Position numbers and translations under genes: made by a program. DNA of 64,000 nucleotides from Ramlibacter sp. (GTDB lineage: Bacteria > Pseudomonadota > Gammaproteobacteria > Burkholderiales > Burkholderiaceae_C). Numbering within the stretch: position 1 is the first letter of the stretch; every line of letters begins with the position of its first letter. Of the stretch, positions 1 through 9,108 are shown one piece after another. The notes under the pieces are model-generated. The model had not been told where the DNA came from, searched no databases, and saw only the letters and a program-made list of their open reading frames with translations. The stretch spans positions 1-64,000 of the forward strand of contig NZ_JAQGNQ010000093.1 in the NCBI RefSeq assembly GCF_028291745.1, read 5' to 3'.

Positions 1-1336
<1,336 letters not shown>

Positions 1337-1404
1337 GGTGGCTCCGGATGGGCGAGGTGGACAAAGCCCACGGCCTCCGGAGGGATCTCACCGCACGGAA
1401 GCGT

Positions 1405-1468
1405 GGGTGAGCGTCGTTGCAGATGTTCCGAGCCTCGCGTCCTGGGCGGACGCTGCAACGCTCCTCGG
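1405..1468 (-). promoter_or_regulatory. SAH riboswitch in the ahcY leader
   Basis: Read on the minus strand, the leader matches the SAH riboswitch known from ahcY genes of beta- and gammaproteobacteria. Paired elements can be seen directly: GAGCG (1463-1459) with CGCTC (1413-1409), continued inward by TTGCAG/CTGCAA; the hairpin GCGTCC (1453-1448) with GGACGC (1442-1437); and the pseudoknot CCGAG (1468-1464) with CTCGG (1432-1428). Downstream, CTCCGG (1382-1377) is complementary to the ahcY ribosome-binding segment CCGGAG (1347-1342), a plausible expression platform. The class is known to switch expression on when SAH accumulates; the platform is my inference. Confidence 0.93.
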
Positions 1469-1540
1469 TGACTTCCTATTGTAATGGAGGCGGCGGGGAT
1501 CGGACATCCGAACGCCGTCCTCTGCGTCCGGAAATCGGCT

Positions 1541-2509
1541 TTACGCCTCGACCGGCCGCGCTTCCATGGGGGCCTCTTCCGGACTGTCATCGAACCGCTG
1601 GTACCACGTCGCCACCAGCCCGCCCGAGATGTTGTGCCACACGCTGAAGATCGCGCTCGGCACGGCGGACAGCGGCGAGAAGTGCGCGGAGGCCAGCGCG
1701 GCGCCCAGGCCGGAGTTCTGCATGCCCACTTCGATCGAGAGCGCCTTGCGCTTGGCCACGGGCATGCCCGTGAACTTGCCGAGCAGGTAGCCGAGCAACA
1801 GGCCCAGGCCGTTGTGCAGCACGACCACCGCGAAGATCAGCAGGCCGCTGGCGGCGATCTGCTTCTGGCTGGCCGCCACCACCGCGGACACGATGGCCAC
1901 GATCGCAATCACCGACACGAGCGGCAGCACGCCCACTGCGACCTTCACCTTGTCGCGCAGCAGCGATTGCGCGACCACGCCCAGCGCGATGGGCAGCAGG
2001 ACGACCTGCACGATCGACCAGAACATCGCGGCGGCGTCGACGTGCAGCCACTGGCTGGCCAGCAGGTAGATCAGCGCGGGCGTGACGAGGGGCGCCAACA
2101 GCGTGGTGACGGCGCTCACCGCGACCGACAGCGCCACGTCGCCCTTGGCCAGGAAGGTCATCACGTTGGAGGCCGTGCCGCTGGGACAGCAGCCCACGAG
2201 GATGACGCCTACCGCGATCTCCGGCGGGAGCTGCAGCACCTTGCACAGCAGCCAGGCCAGGCCCGGCATGATGACGAAGTGGCCCAGGCAGGCGATGAAC
2301 ACGTGCCACGGCCGGCGGAACACCTCGCGGAAGTCCTCCTTCGACAGGGTCAGCCCCATGCCGAACATGATGACGCCGAGCAGCGGGACGATCCACGCGG
2401 CCAGCGGCTTGAAGGTGGCGGGGGCGAAAAAGGCGAGCGCTGCGAACAGCAGCACCCAGGCGGCAAAGGTCTTGCCGACGAACTGGCTCAGGCGAAGAAG
2501 GGCCTGCAT
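1541..2509 (-). CDS. Bile acid:sodium symporter (BASS) family transporter
   Basis: Predicted inner-membrane transporter of 322 residues with nine to ten hydrophobic segments, typical of the bacterial BASS family (about 310-330). Family marks are [12 protein letters not shown] near residue 50, the [13 protein letters not shown] loop (the BASS sodium-site/crossover region) and [14 protein letters not shown] near residue 260. Bacterial members carry organic acids such as ketopantoate, pyruvate or bile acids with sodium; the substrate here cannot be read from sequence. ATG at 2509 is preferred over an in-frame ATG at 2518 because AAGGA lies 8 nt upstream of it. It is divergent from the ligase gene, and the shared intergenic region contains a strong palindrome (2546-2568). 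Confidence 0.9.
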   Translation of the reverse strand: MQALLRLSQFVGKTFAAWVLLFAALAFFAPATFKPLAAWIVPLLGVIMFGMGLTLSKEDFREVFRRPWHVFIACLGHFVIMPGLAWLLCKVLQLPPEIAVGVILVGCCPSGTASNVMTFLAKGDVALSVAVSAVTTLLAPLVTPALIYLLASQWLHVDAAAMFWSIVQVVLLPIALGVVAQSLLRDKVKVAVGVLPLVSVIAIVAIVSAVVAASQKQIAASGLLIFAVVVLHNGLGLLLGYLLGKFTGMPVAKRKALSIEVGMQNSGLGAALASAHFSPLSAVPSAIFSVWHNISGGLVATWYQRFDDSPEEAPMEARPVEA

Positions 2510-2545
2510 GGGAAACATCCTTGGCGATTGCGATACGGCGATGCG

Positions 2546-2568
2546 GATTGTAAGCATGCTTAGCAATC
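2546..2568. promoter_or_regulatory. Candidate operator: 12-bp perfect palindrome with extended arms
   Basis: TAAGCATGCTTA at 2551-2562 is a perfect palindrome, flanked by GATTG (2546-2550) and CAATC (2564-2568), which extends the dyad with one unpaired G. It lies about 40 bp upstream of the BASS transporter start and about 70 bp upstream of the ligase start. Dyads of this shape are typical of dimeric repressors such as MarR-type proteins. No regulator gene adjoins it, so its factor is unknown. Confidence 0.45.
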
Positions 2569-2634
2569 GGCCCTGTGCGCCGGAATTGCGCGCATGGCCG
2601 CCCCGCGGCGGCGCGGAACGGCTACAAACGCGGC

Positions 2635-3702
2635 ATGACCACTGCTCCTTCCGCCCCCGTCGAGCCGATGCTCGCCAAGATCGCCGAGACCCTGCCGACC
2701 GAGCCGGGCTTCCTGTTCGAGCCCAAGTGGGACGGCTTCCGCGCGCTGGTCTTCCGTGGCAACGAACAGACCTACCTGCAAAGCCGCGACCTGCGGCCGC
2801 TGAACCGCTACTTCCCCGAGCTGGAAAAGGCGCTGCACGATGCACTGCCCAAGGGGTGCGTGCTCGATGGCGAGATCGTCATCGCCACCGCCCGCGGCCT
2901 CGACTTCGACGCGCTGCAGATGCGCCTGCATCCGGCCGCCTCGCGCGTGGCCAGGCTGGCCAAGGAGACGCCCGCCAGCTTCATCGCGTTCGACCTGCTG
3001 GCCGCCGGTGGCAAGTCGACGATGGAGCTGCCGCAAGGCGAGCGCCGCACGCGACTCGAACGCCTGCTCGGAACAACGAAGCCGCCGCTGCACCTCACGC
3101 CCGTGACCCGCGACCGCGCGCAGGCCGAGGAATGGCTGGAGAAATTCGAAGGCGCCGGGCTCGACGGCGTCGTCGCCAAGCTCGAGTCCGCGGCCTACCA
3201 GCCGGGCAAACGGGCGATGCTCAAGATCAAGCACGTGCGCAGCGCCGACTGCGTGGTCGCCGGCTTTCGCTGGTACAAGGAGCGCGACGACGCCGTCGGC
3301 TCGCTGCTGCTGGGGATCTACGACGATGCCGGGACGCTGCAGCACGTGGGGGTGACCTCGTCCTTCACCATGGCCATGCGCGAACAGCTCGCGCAGGAAC
3401 TCGCGCCGCTGCGCAGCGGCGTCGAGGAGCATCCCTGGCGCGAGTGGGCCGGCGCGGTGGTCGGCGAGGCCCAGCGCATGCCCGGCGCGCAAAGCCGCTG
3501 GAGCGGCGGCAAGGACCTGAGCTGGGTGCCCTTGCGGCCGGAGCGGGTGTGCGAGGTCAAGTACGACCACCTGCAAGGCAAGCGCTTCCGCCACGCCGCA
3601 GTGTTCCTGCGCTGGCGCCCGGACAAGCCGGCGGAGGATTGCCGATACGACCAGCTGGAGGTGACGACGCCGTTCGAGCTGGCCAAGGTGTTCGGTGCTT
3701 GA
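2635..3702 (+). CDS. Stand-alone ATP-dependent DNA ligase (LigD-type ligase domain)
   Basis: Predicted to seal nicks in DNA using ATP. The 355-residue protein has only the nucleotidyltransferase and OB domains. The adenylation motif KWDG has its active lysine at residue 31, followed by RALVFRG, DGEIV near residue 80, GLDGVVAK near residue 175 and the nick-binding [12 protein letters not shown]. The C-terminal motif [15 protein letters not shown] is characteristic of LigD/LigC-like bacterial ligases. There is no fused polymerase or 3'-phosphoesterase domain; the matching polymerase is a separate gene at 4372-5592. I start at ATG 2635; an upstream in-frame start at 2575 would add an unconserved tail. 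No Ku gene is visible. Its exact pathway (end joining or base-excision repair) is open. Confidence 0.92.
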   Translation: MTTAPSAPVEPMLAKIAETLPTEPGFLFEPKWDGFRALVFRGNEQTYLQSRDLRPLNRYFPELEKALHDALPKGCVLDGEIVIATARGLDFDALQMRLHPAASRVARLAKETPASFIAFDLLAAGGKSTMELPQGERRTRLERLLGTTKPPLHLTPVTRDRAQAEEWLEKFEGAGLDGVVAKLESAAYQPGKRAMLKIKHVRSADCVVAGFRWYKERDDAVGSLLLGIYDDAGTLQHVGVTSSFTMAMREQLAQELAPLRSGVEEHPWREWAGAVVGEAQRMPGAQSRWSGGKDLSWVPLRPERVCEVKYDHLQGKRFRHAAVFLRWRPDKPAEDCRYDQLEVTTPFELAKVFGA

Positions 3703-3707
3703 TCTTG

Positions 3708-3790
3708 GATGTCATCCCGGGCTTGACCCGGGATCCATGCGGCGCTTGATCACAGGCCGCGTGGATTGCGGGTCAAGCCCGCAATGACAT
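3708..3790. repeat. Dispersed double-palindrome repeat, copy A
   Basis: Two related inverted hairpins face each other: GTCAT-CCCGGGCTTGACCCGGG-ATCCA at the left and TGGAT-TGCGGGTCAAGCCCGCA-ATGAC at the right, separated by about 25 bp. The ends are complementary, so the whole unit is also an imperfect palindrome. It lies between the convergent ligase and tag genes, where it may act as a bidirectional terminator. The same element recurs at 8191-8276, 10631-10714 and 36775-36860. Confidence 0.9.
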
Positions 3791-3794
3791 GTCT

Positions 3795-4361
3795 TCAGCG
3801 GCCGTCGCGTCGGAAGCAGCCCGCCGCGTGATCGTCCACCATCCCCACTGCCTGCATCCACGCATACACGATCACCGGCCCCACGAACTTGAAGCCGCGG
3901 CGCTTCAGCGCCTGCGAGATCTCTTGCGACTTGGGCGTGCTCACCGGCAGGCTGCGGCCATCACCGCGGATCACCTTGCCATCGGTGAAGGACCAGCAAA
4001 AGCGCGCGAAGTCCTCGCCGCGCTCGTGCATGTCGCAATAAATCTTCGCTGCGGCGATCGTCGCCTCGATCTTCGCGCGCGAGCGGATGATCTCCGCGTT
4101 GCCCACCAGCCGCTCAACCTCGTGGTCGCCGAAGCGCGCCACCTGCTCCGGCACGAAGCCGGCGAAGGCCTGGCGGAAGGCCTCGCGCTTGTGCAGGATG
4201 GTCCGCCAGGAGAGCCCCGCCTGGAAGCCTTCCAGCACGAGCATCTCCCACAGCATGCGGCCGTCGCGCTGCGGCACGCCCCACTCTTCGTCGTGGTAGC
4301 GCGCCATCAGCGCGTCGTCGCCATCGGCCCAGGAACAGCGGTGGAGTTCTGCGGTCGGCAT
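3795..4361 (-). CDS. tag: DNA-3-methyladenine glycosylase I
   Basis: Base-excision-repair glycosylase that removes 3-methyladenine from alkylated DNA. The 188-residue length matches the family. The N-terminal RCSWADGDD with YHDEEWG and the C-terminal DDHAAGCF provide the structural zinc ligands Cys9, His23, His178 and Cys182. The GLSWRTILHKREAFR segment near residue 50 is the family helix-hairpin region that forms the base pocket. It lies between a DNA ligase (convergent) and a LigD-type polymerase (same strand, 10 bp upstream), suggesting a small repair island. Start ATG at 4361. Confidence 0.96.
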   Translation of the reverse strand: MPTAELHRCSWADGDDALMARYHDEEWGVPQRDGRMLWEMLVLEGFQAGLSWRTILHKREAFRQAFAGFVPEQVARFGDHEVERLVGNAEIIRSRAKIEATIAAAKIYCDMHERGEDFARFCWSFTDGKVIRGDGRSLPVSTPKSQEISQALKRRGFKFVGPVIVYAWMQAVGMVDDHAAGCFRRDGR

Positions 4362-4371
4362 CCCCGCATTG

Positions 4372-5592
4372 TCAGGCCGGCTTCTCGACTTTCGGCCGCA
4401 GCGGCACCGGCACGTGCTCCAGGTTGATCCGCACGCGGTACCACAGCGACGAACTCCCGCGCATGCGGTCCACCAGCACGTCGGCCGGCTCCAGGTGCGC
4501 CGCTACCTTCGGATGCTGCGCCTGCCACGCCTGCGCCGCGGCCACCGCATCCGCCTCGCGTTCGGAACGCGCCACCTCGATCAGCGGTTTCTTCACGCGC
4601 GCCGTCGAGGGCGGCGCGCGGCGCGGCTCGCCCTCGGCCTTGCGGTAGTGCGGTGGCCAGGGGGCATCGCCCTCGCCTTCGGCCTCGTGCCGACGCGAGA
4701 GCTCCAGCAGCGGCGCTAGCGAGCAGCGCCACTGGTCGATCTCCGCGTGCGGATCGCCGATCCGGCGCAAGCGCTGCGGCATGGTGTGCAGCGTGAATTC
4801 GGCCGGATTGCACTCGGCCAGTTCGCGCCAGTGCAAGGGCGCCGACACGCGTGCGTCGGGCTTGGCCCGCACCGAGTACGCGGAGCTCACCGTGCGGTCC
4901 TTGGCGTTCTGGTTGTAGTCGACGAACACGCCGCGCCGCTCCTCCTTCCACCACTTGCTGGTGGCGAGCTGCGGGGCGCGCCGCTCCACCTCGCGCGCCA
5001 GCGCGAGCGCGGCACGGCGCACTTCATCGAAGGTCCAGTTCGGCTCGATCCGGATCAGCACGTGGATGCCGCGCGAGCCGGAGGTCTTGGGCCAGCCCTT
5101 GAGCCCCAGCTCCGTCAGCACTTCGTGCACCACGTTCGCCACCTGCACGATCTGCGGCCATTCGACACCGGGCACCGGGTCGAGGTCCACCCGCAGTTCG
5201 TCGGGATGGTCCAGGTCCTCGGCGCGCACCGGATGCGGATGCAGTTCCAGGCAGGCGAGATTGGCCATCCAGGCGAGGTCGGCGGGATGGCGTGGCACCA
5301 CCTCCTCCGCGCTGCGCCCGGAGGGAAAGCGGATTTCGGCGACCTCCAGCCAGTCCGGCCGCTTGGCCGGGGCCCGCTTCTGGAAGAAGAACTCCTCGCC
5401 GATGCCGTTGGGGTAGCGCACCAGCACGCACGGGCGCCCGCCCGCGCCGCGCAATGCGCCCTCGGCGACGGCCAGGTAATAGTTCACGAGGTCGAGCTTG
5501 GTGACGCCCGGCATCAGCAGCTTGCCGGGGTGGCTGACCACCACCTCGCGGCCGTCAATCTCCAGCGTCGTGTCGTCCTTTGCCAGGGCCAT
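4372..5592 (-). CDS. Stand-alone LigD-type DNA primase-polymerase (AEP superfamily)
   Basis: Archaeo-eukaryotic-primase-type polymerase domain like the polymerase part of LigD, which fills gaps with NTPs or dNTPs at DNA ends. Catalytic marks are the metal-binding DLD (Asp136, Asp138), the SGSRGIH motif (171-177) and the third acidic residue in FVDYNQNAKDR (Asp225). The phosphate-binding region HPGKLLMP is at the N-terminus. At 406 residues it is about 100 longer than a minimal polymerase domain; the extra C-terminal part (about 300-406) is charged and not recognised. ATG 5592 is chosen; an in-frame TTG at 5601 lacks a better ribosome site. It probably works with the separate ligase at 2635-3702. 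Confidence 0.92.
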   Translation of the reverse strand: MALAKDDTTLEIDGREVVVSHPGKLLMPGVTKLDLVNYYLAVAEGALRGAGGRPCVLVRYPNGIGEEFFFQKRAPAKRPDWLEVAEIRFPSGRSAEEVVPRHPADLAWMANLACLELHPHPVRAEDLDHPDELRVDLDPVPGVEWPQIVQVANVVHEVLTELGLKGWPKTSGSRGIHVLIRIEPNWTFDEVRRAALALAREVERRAPQLATSKWWKEERRGVFVDYNQNAKDRTVSSAYSVRAKPDARVSAPLHWRELAECNPAEFTLHTMPQRLRRIGDPHAEIDQWRCSLAPLLELSRRHEAEGEGDAPWPPHYRKAEGEPRRAPPSTARVKKPLIEVARSEREADAVAAAQAWQAQHPKVAAHLEPADVLVDRMRGSSSLWYRVRINLEHVPVPLRPKVEKPA

Positions 5593-5713
5593 GGGCAGCA
5601 AAGTACACCGGCATGGGACAATCGCGGGTCAGACACGGCCGTGATTCGCAGCGCGGCCGTCACGTCCTGGCGGTCCCGCCGCAGCGGGCCGCGTGCTTTC
5701 CGGAGTCACCCCC

Positions 5714-7354
5714 TTGTCCGCCTCGCCCTTCAGCGCCGAAGTCCAGCGCCGCCGCACCTTCGCCATCATCTCGCACCCCGACGCGGGCAAGACCACGCTC
5801 ACGGAAAAGCTGCTGCTGTTCTCCGGCGCGATCCAGATCGCCGGCGCCGTGAAGGGCCGCAAGGCCTCGCGGCACGCGACCAGCGACTGGATGGAAATCG
5901 AGAAGCAGCGCGGCATCTCGGTGGCCTCCTCGGTGATGCAGATGCTGTACCGGGACCACGTGATCAACCTGCTCGACACCCCCGGCCACAAGGACTTCTC
6001 CGAAGACACCTACCGTGTGCTGACCGCGGTCGACGCGGCCCTGATGGTGATCGACGCGGCCAACGGTGTCGAGGCGCAGACGCGCCGGCTGATCGAGGTC
6101 TGCCGCCAGCGCGACACGCCCATCATCACCTTCGTCAACAAGATGGACCGCGAGGTGCGCGAGCCGCTCGACATCCTCGACGAGGTGGAGCGCGAACTCG
6201 GCATGCCCTGCGTGCCCATGACCTGGCCGGTCGGCAAGGGCAAGGGCTTCGGCGGCATCATGAACCTGCGCACCCAGGCCATGACGGTGTTCGAGTCCGG
6301 CAGCGAGCGCCGGTCACAGGACTTCGACACGATTGCGCTGAGCGACCACGCCGAACTGCGCAAGCGCTTCGGCGCCGAATACGACGCGGCCGCCGAGAGC
6401 ATGGAACTGGCGGCCGGCGCCTCGCCCGACTGGGACCGCGCGGCCTTCCTCGCGGCCAGGCAGACGCCCGTGTTCTTCGGCTCCGCCGTCAACAACTTCG
6501 GCGTGATGGAAGTGCTCGATGCCCTGGTGGACCTCGCGCCGGCGCCGCAGCCGCGCAAGAGCCACGCCGTGGTCAATCGCCAGCCGGTGGAGCGCGTGGT
6601 GGAGCCCGACGAAGCGACCTTCTCCGGTGTGGTGTTCAAGGTGCAAGCCAACATGGATCCTTCGCACCGCGACCGCATCGCCTTCGTGCGCATGGCCTCG
6701 GGCAAGTACACGCCGGGCATGAAGCTCAAGGTGCAGCGCACGGCCAAGGAACTGCGTCCGACCTCGGTGGTCACGTTCCTGTCGCAGCGGCGCGAAGCCG
6801 TGGACGAGGCCTATGCCGGCGACATCATCGGCTTCACCACGCACGGCGGTGTGCAGCTCGGGGACACGATTACCGACGGCTCGGTGAACCTGCAGTACAC
6901 CGGGCTGCCCTTCTTCGCACCGGAGTTGTTCCAGGTCGTGATCCTGAAGAATCCGCTGCGCACCAAGCAGCTGCAGCAAGGCCTGGCGCAGCTCGGTGAA
7001 GAAGGCGCGATCCAGGTGTTCCGGCCGCACGTGGGCGGGCCGATGCTGCTGGGGGCGGTGGGCCAGCTGCAGTTCGAGGTGGTGCAGCATCGCCTGCGCG
7101 GCGAGTACGACTGCGACGTGCGGCTCGAAGGCTGCCCGTACACGGGCGCGCGCTGGATCACCGCCGATACCCCGGCCGAATTGAAAGCCTTCACCGATGC
7201 CTATCCGCAGCGGCTGGCGCTGGACGCGGCGGAGGCGCTGGCCTTCCTGTGCACCTCGCCCTACGACGTGCGCCTGGCGCAGGAGCGCTTTCCGAAGATC
7301 CATTTCCACCTGCTGCGCGAGCACGCGGGGCTGGCGCTGCAGAAGGCTGGCTGA
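5714..7354 (+). CDS. prfC: Peptide chain release factor 3 (GTPase)
   Basis: Translational GTPase that recycles RF1/RF2 from the ribosome after termination. The order is an N-terminal G domain with SHPDAGKTT (G1, about residues 20-28), DTPGHKDF (G3) and NKMD (G4), then the beta-barrel and C-terminal domains. The RF3-specific insert around GKGKGFGGI distinguishes it from EF-G. Length is 546 residues, in line with the family (about 530). I place the start at TTG 5714, because GGAG sits 8 nt upstream and the resulting N-terminus fits the family; an in-frame GTG at 5693 would add seven residues without a ribosome site. The next gene begins immediately after the stop codon. Confidence 0.96.
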   Translation: MSASPFSAEVQRRRTFAIISHPDAGKTTLTEKLLLFSGAIQIAGAVKGRKASRHATSDWMEIEKQRGISVASSVMQMLYRDHVINLLDTPGHKDFSEDTYRVLTAVDAALMVIDAANGVEAQTRRLIEVCRQRDTPIITFVNKMDREVREPLDILDEVERELGMPCVPMTWPVGKGKGFGGIMNLRTQAMTVFESGSERRSQDFDTIALSDHAELRKRFGAEYDAAAESMELAAGASPDWDRAAFLAARQTPVFFGSAVNNFGVMEVLDALVDLAPAPQPRKSHAVVNRQPVERVVEPDEATFSGVVFKVQANMDPSHRDRIAFVRMASGKYTPGMKLKVQRTAKELRPTSVVTFLSQRREAVDEAYAGDIIGFTTHGGVQLGDTITDGSVNLQYTGLPFFAPELFQVVILKNPLRTKQLQQGLAQLGEEGAIQVFRPHVGGPMLLGAVGQLQFEVVQHRLRGEYDCDVRLEGCPYTGARWITADTPAELKAFTDAYPQRLALDAAEALAFLCTSPYDVRLAQERFPKIHFHLLREHAGLALQKAG

Positions 7355-8152
7355 GTGCAGCCGCTGCACGCGTGGCCGCTGGCCGAGCGCGCGCGCATCC
7401 GCGGCGTATTGACGGACATCGACGACACGCTCACGACCGAGGGCGCCGTCACGCCCGACGCGCTGGCGGCGCTGACCGATCTCGCCCGCGCGGGGCTGCA
7501 CGTCATTGCGATCACCGGGCGGCCGGTGGGTTGGAGCGAGCCGTTCGCGCTGCAATGGCCGGTGGCTGCCATCGTTGCGGAGAACGGCGCCGTGGCGCTC
7601 ACGCGGGGCGCCGACGGCGGCGTGCGCAAGCTGTATGTGCAGGACGCCCGGCAGCGCGCGGCCAATTACGCGCGCCTGCAGCAGGTCGCGCAGCGCATCG
7701 TGCGCGAAGTCCCTGGCGCGACGATCTCGCGCGACAGCAGCGGCCGCGAGACGGACATTGCGGTCGACCACAGCGAGTTCGCGCAGCTTTCCGGGCAGCA
7801 GATCGCGCAAGTGGTGGCGGTGATGCACGAGCAGGGGATGAATGCCACGGTCAGCTCGATCCACATCAACGGCTGGTATGGCGATCACAACAAGTTGTCG
7901 GGCGCGCGCTGGATCGCGCGCGAGCTGCTGGCGTGCGATCTCGATGCGGAGCTCGATCGCTGGGTGTATGTCGGCGACTCGACCAACGACGTGCTGATGT
8001 TCGAGCACTTCCCGCACAGCGTGGGGGTGGCCAACATCCGGCGCTTCCTGGCCGCACTGGCGTTCAAGCCGCGGTATGTGACGCAAGGGGAACGCGGGGC
8101 GGGTTTCGCGCAAGTGGCGCGGGCGATCTTGCGAGCACAAAGGACGTCCTGA
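7355..8152 (+). CDS. HAD-superfamily IIB (Cof-like) phosphatase
   Basis: Predicted Mg-dependent phosphatase of the HAD IIB group, whose members act on sugar phosphates and related metabolites. Motif I DIDDTL supplies nucleophile Asp21 and acid/base Asp23, motif II is ITGRP, the motif III lysine is in HNKLSGARW, and motif IV is GDSTNDVLMF. The 265-residue length and cap between motifs II and III fit mannosyl-3-phosphoglycerate or sucrose phosphatases, but I cannot name the substrate. Start GTG 7355 directly abuts the prfC stop, so translation is probably coupled. The 3' end runs into a 12-bp tandem repeat (8140-8199) that encodes the last four residues and the stop. Confidence 0.9.
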   Translation: MQPLHAWPLAERARIRGVLTDIDDTLTTEGAVTPDALAALTDLARAGLHVIAITGRPVGWSEPFALQWPVAAIVAENGAVALTRGADGGVRKLYVQDARQRAANYARLQQVAQRIVREVPGATISRDSSGRETDIAVDHSEFAQLSGQQIAQVVAVMHEQGMNATVSSIHINGWYGDHNKLSGARWIARELLACDLDAELDRWVYVGDSTNDVLMFEHFPHSVGVANIRRFLAALAFKPRYVTQGERGAGFAQVARAILRAQRTS

Positions 8153-8199
8153 AGGATGTCCTGAAGGACGTCATGAAAAATGTGACGAAGGATGTCATT
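8140..8199. repeat. Five tandem copies of a 12-bp unit
   Basis: AAGGACGTCCTG, AAGGATGTCCTG, AAGGACGTCATG, AAAAATGTGACG and AAGGATGTCATT follow one another without gaps. The last unit is the left end of dispersed repeat copy B, so the array looks like a local expansion of the repeat's end sequence. The first unit holds the stop codon of the HAD phosphatase gene. Confidence 0.9.
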
Positions 8200-8276
8200 G
8201 CGGGCTTGACCCGCAATCCAGGCAGCGCCTGAACAAGCGCCGTCGTGGATCCCGGGTCAAGCCCGGGATGACATCC
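8191..8276. repeat. Dispersed double-palindrome repeat, copy B (inverted relative to A)
   Basis: The same element as at 3708-3790 but in reverse orientation: the GCGGGCTTGACCCGC hairpin comes first and the CCCGGGTCAAGCCCGGG hairpin second, bounded by GTCATT and ATGACATCC. It separates the convergent HAD phosphatase and glutamine-amidotransferase-like genes. Confidence 0.9.
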
Positions 8277-8298
8277 AGGAAACCCCCGAGGACATCCT

Positions 8299-9108
8299 TC
8301 AGGCCACGATCGCCTGCAGCGGCAGTTCCCGCGCCGCCATGCGACCCGCCAGCCGCTGCCAGCACGCCCGCACGAAGGCATTCATGATGCGGCCATAGGC
8401 GCGATGCCAGCGCCAGCCCCACTCGGGGTGGAACTGGAAGCCCCAGGCGAACGCTTGCGGATCGTGCCAGCGAAAGGCCTCCACCAGCCCGTCGTCGGCA
8501 TGCGCCTCGGCGACCAGGCCCTCGCCCAGCCGCTTCACGCCCTGCGAATGCAGCGAACTCACGGGGAAGCGTCCCATCTGCGTCATCGCCTCCAGCGCGC
8601 CGCTCGGCACGCAGCTGACGAAGTGCCGCTCCTGATACGCCTCGTCCAGCGACTCTTGCGGATTTTCGTGGTGCTGCAGCATGCCCGGCAGCTCGGGCAG
8701 CCACTGATACAGGCTGCCACCCAAGGCTGCATTGAGGTCGTGGCAACCACGGCAGAAGCCGATCACCGGCACCTTGCGCGCGATCGCCAGCCGCACCAGC
8801 GCCTGCGCCAGCGCGTCGCGCTCGTAGTCGAATTCGAACTCCGGCCGCGCCGGCTCCTCGCCCCACAGGCGCGGGTCCACGTTGGTGTCCGAGCCGCCCA
8901 TGAGAATGCCGTCCACGGACGCCAGCAAGGCCTCGATGCGCTCGGGCGGCACCCGCGGATAGCAGACCGGTTGCAGGCCCATGTTCAGCCCCGTGCGCTG
9001 GCCGCCTTCGTCCACCACCGTGTACAGCTGTGTGTGCCCCGAGGGATTGGTGAGTTGCCGGTGGCTGGCCACCACCCACACCAGGGGCACCTGCGGCGGA
9101 TTCGCCAT
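8299..9108 (-). CDS. Class I glutamine amidotransferase-like hydrolase (PuuD / gamma-Glu-GABA hydrolase type)
   Basis: Predicted peptidase-like amidotransferase of the C26 family, which removes gamma-glutamyl groups, for example from gamma-glutamyl-GABA in putrescine breakdown. The nucleophile elbow GFCRGCHD has Cys119, and the His-Glu pair is in GFQFHPEW near the C-terminus. An oxyanion-type GGSDTN lies near residue 72. Length is 269 residues. Its ATG overlaps by 1 bp the stop of the paralogous gene upstream (9108-9875), with which it shares ALGGSLYQ and LGEG-V-EAHA-DGLVE segments, so this is a translationally coupled tandem duplication. The real substrate is not known. Confidence 0.88.
   Translation of the reverse strand: MANPPQVPLVWVVASHRQLTNPSGHTQLYTVVDEGGQRTGLNMGLQPVCYPRVPPERIEALLASVDGILMGGSDTNVDPRLWGEEPARPEFEFDYERDALAQALVRLAIARKVPVIGFCRGCHDLNAALGGSLYQWLPELPGMLQHHENPQESLDEAYQERHFVSCVPSGALEAMTQMGRFPVSSLHSQGVKRLGEGLVAEAHADDGLVEAFRWHDPQAFAWGFQFHPEWGWRWHRAYGRIMNAFVRACWQRLAGRMAARELPLQAIVA

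Noticed and set aside
1541-2845. N-terminal extension of the BASS transporter to 434 residues
   Set aside because: The extra part overlaps the divergent ligase gene and is Arg/Gly-rich; ATG 2509 has a proper ribosome site.
2635-5592. A Ku-dependent end-joining operon
   Set aside because: No Ku-like gene is visible in the window, so I do not call a complete end-joining system.
5693-5713. GTG start for prfC
   Set aside because: The GGAG ribosome site lies downstream of it and suits TTG 5714 instead.
8064-8381. Minus-strand frame containing repeated FMTSFRTSFRTSF peptide
   Set aside because: It is translation of the 12-bp tandem repeat and repeat copy B, not a gene with a ribosome site.
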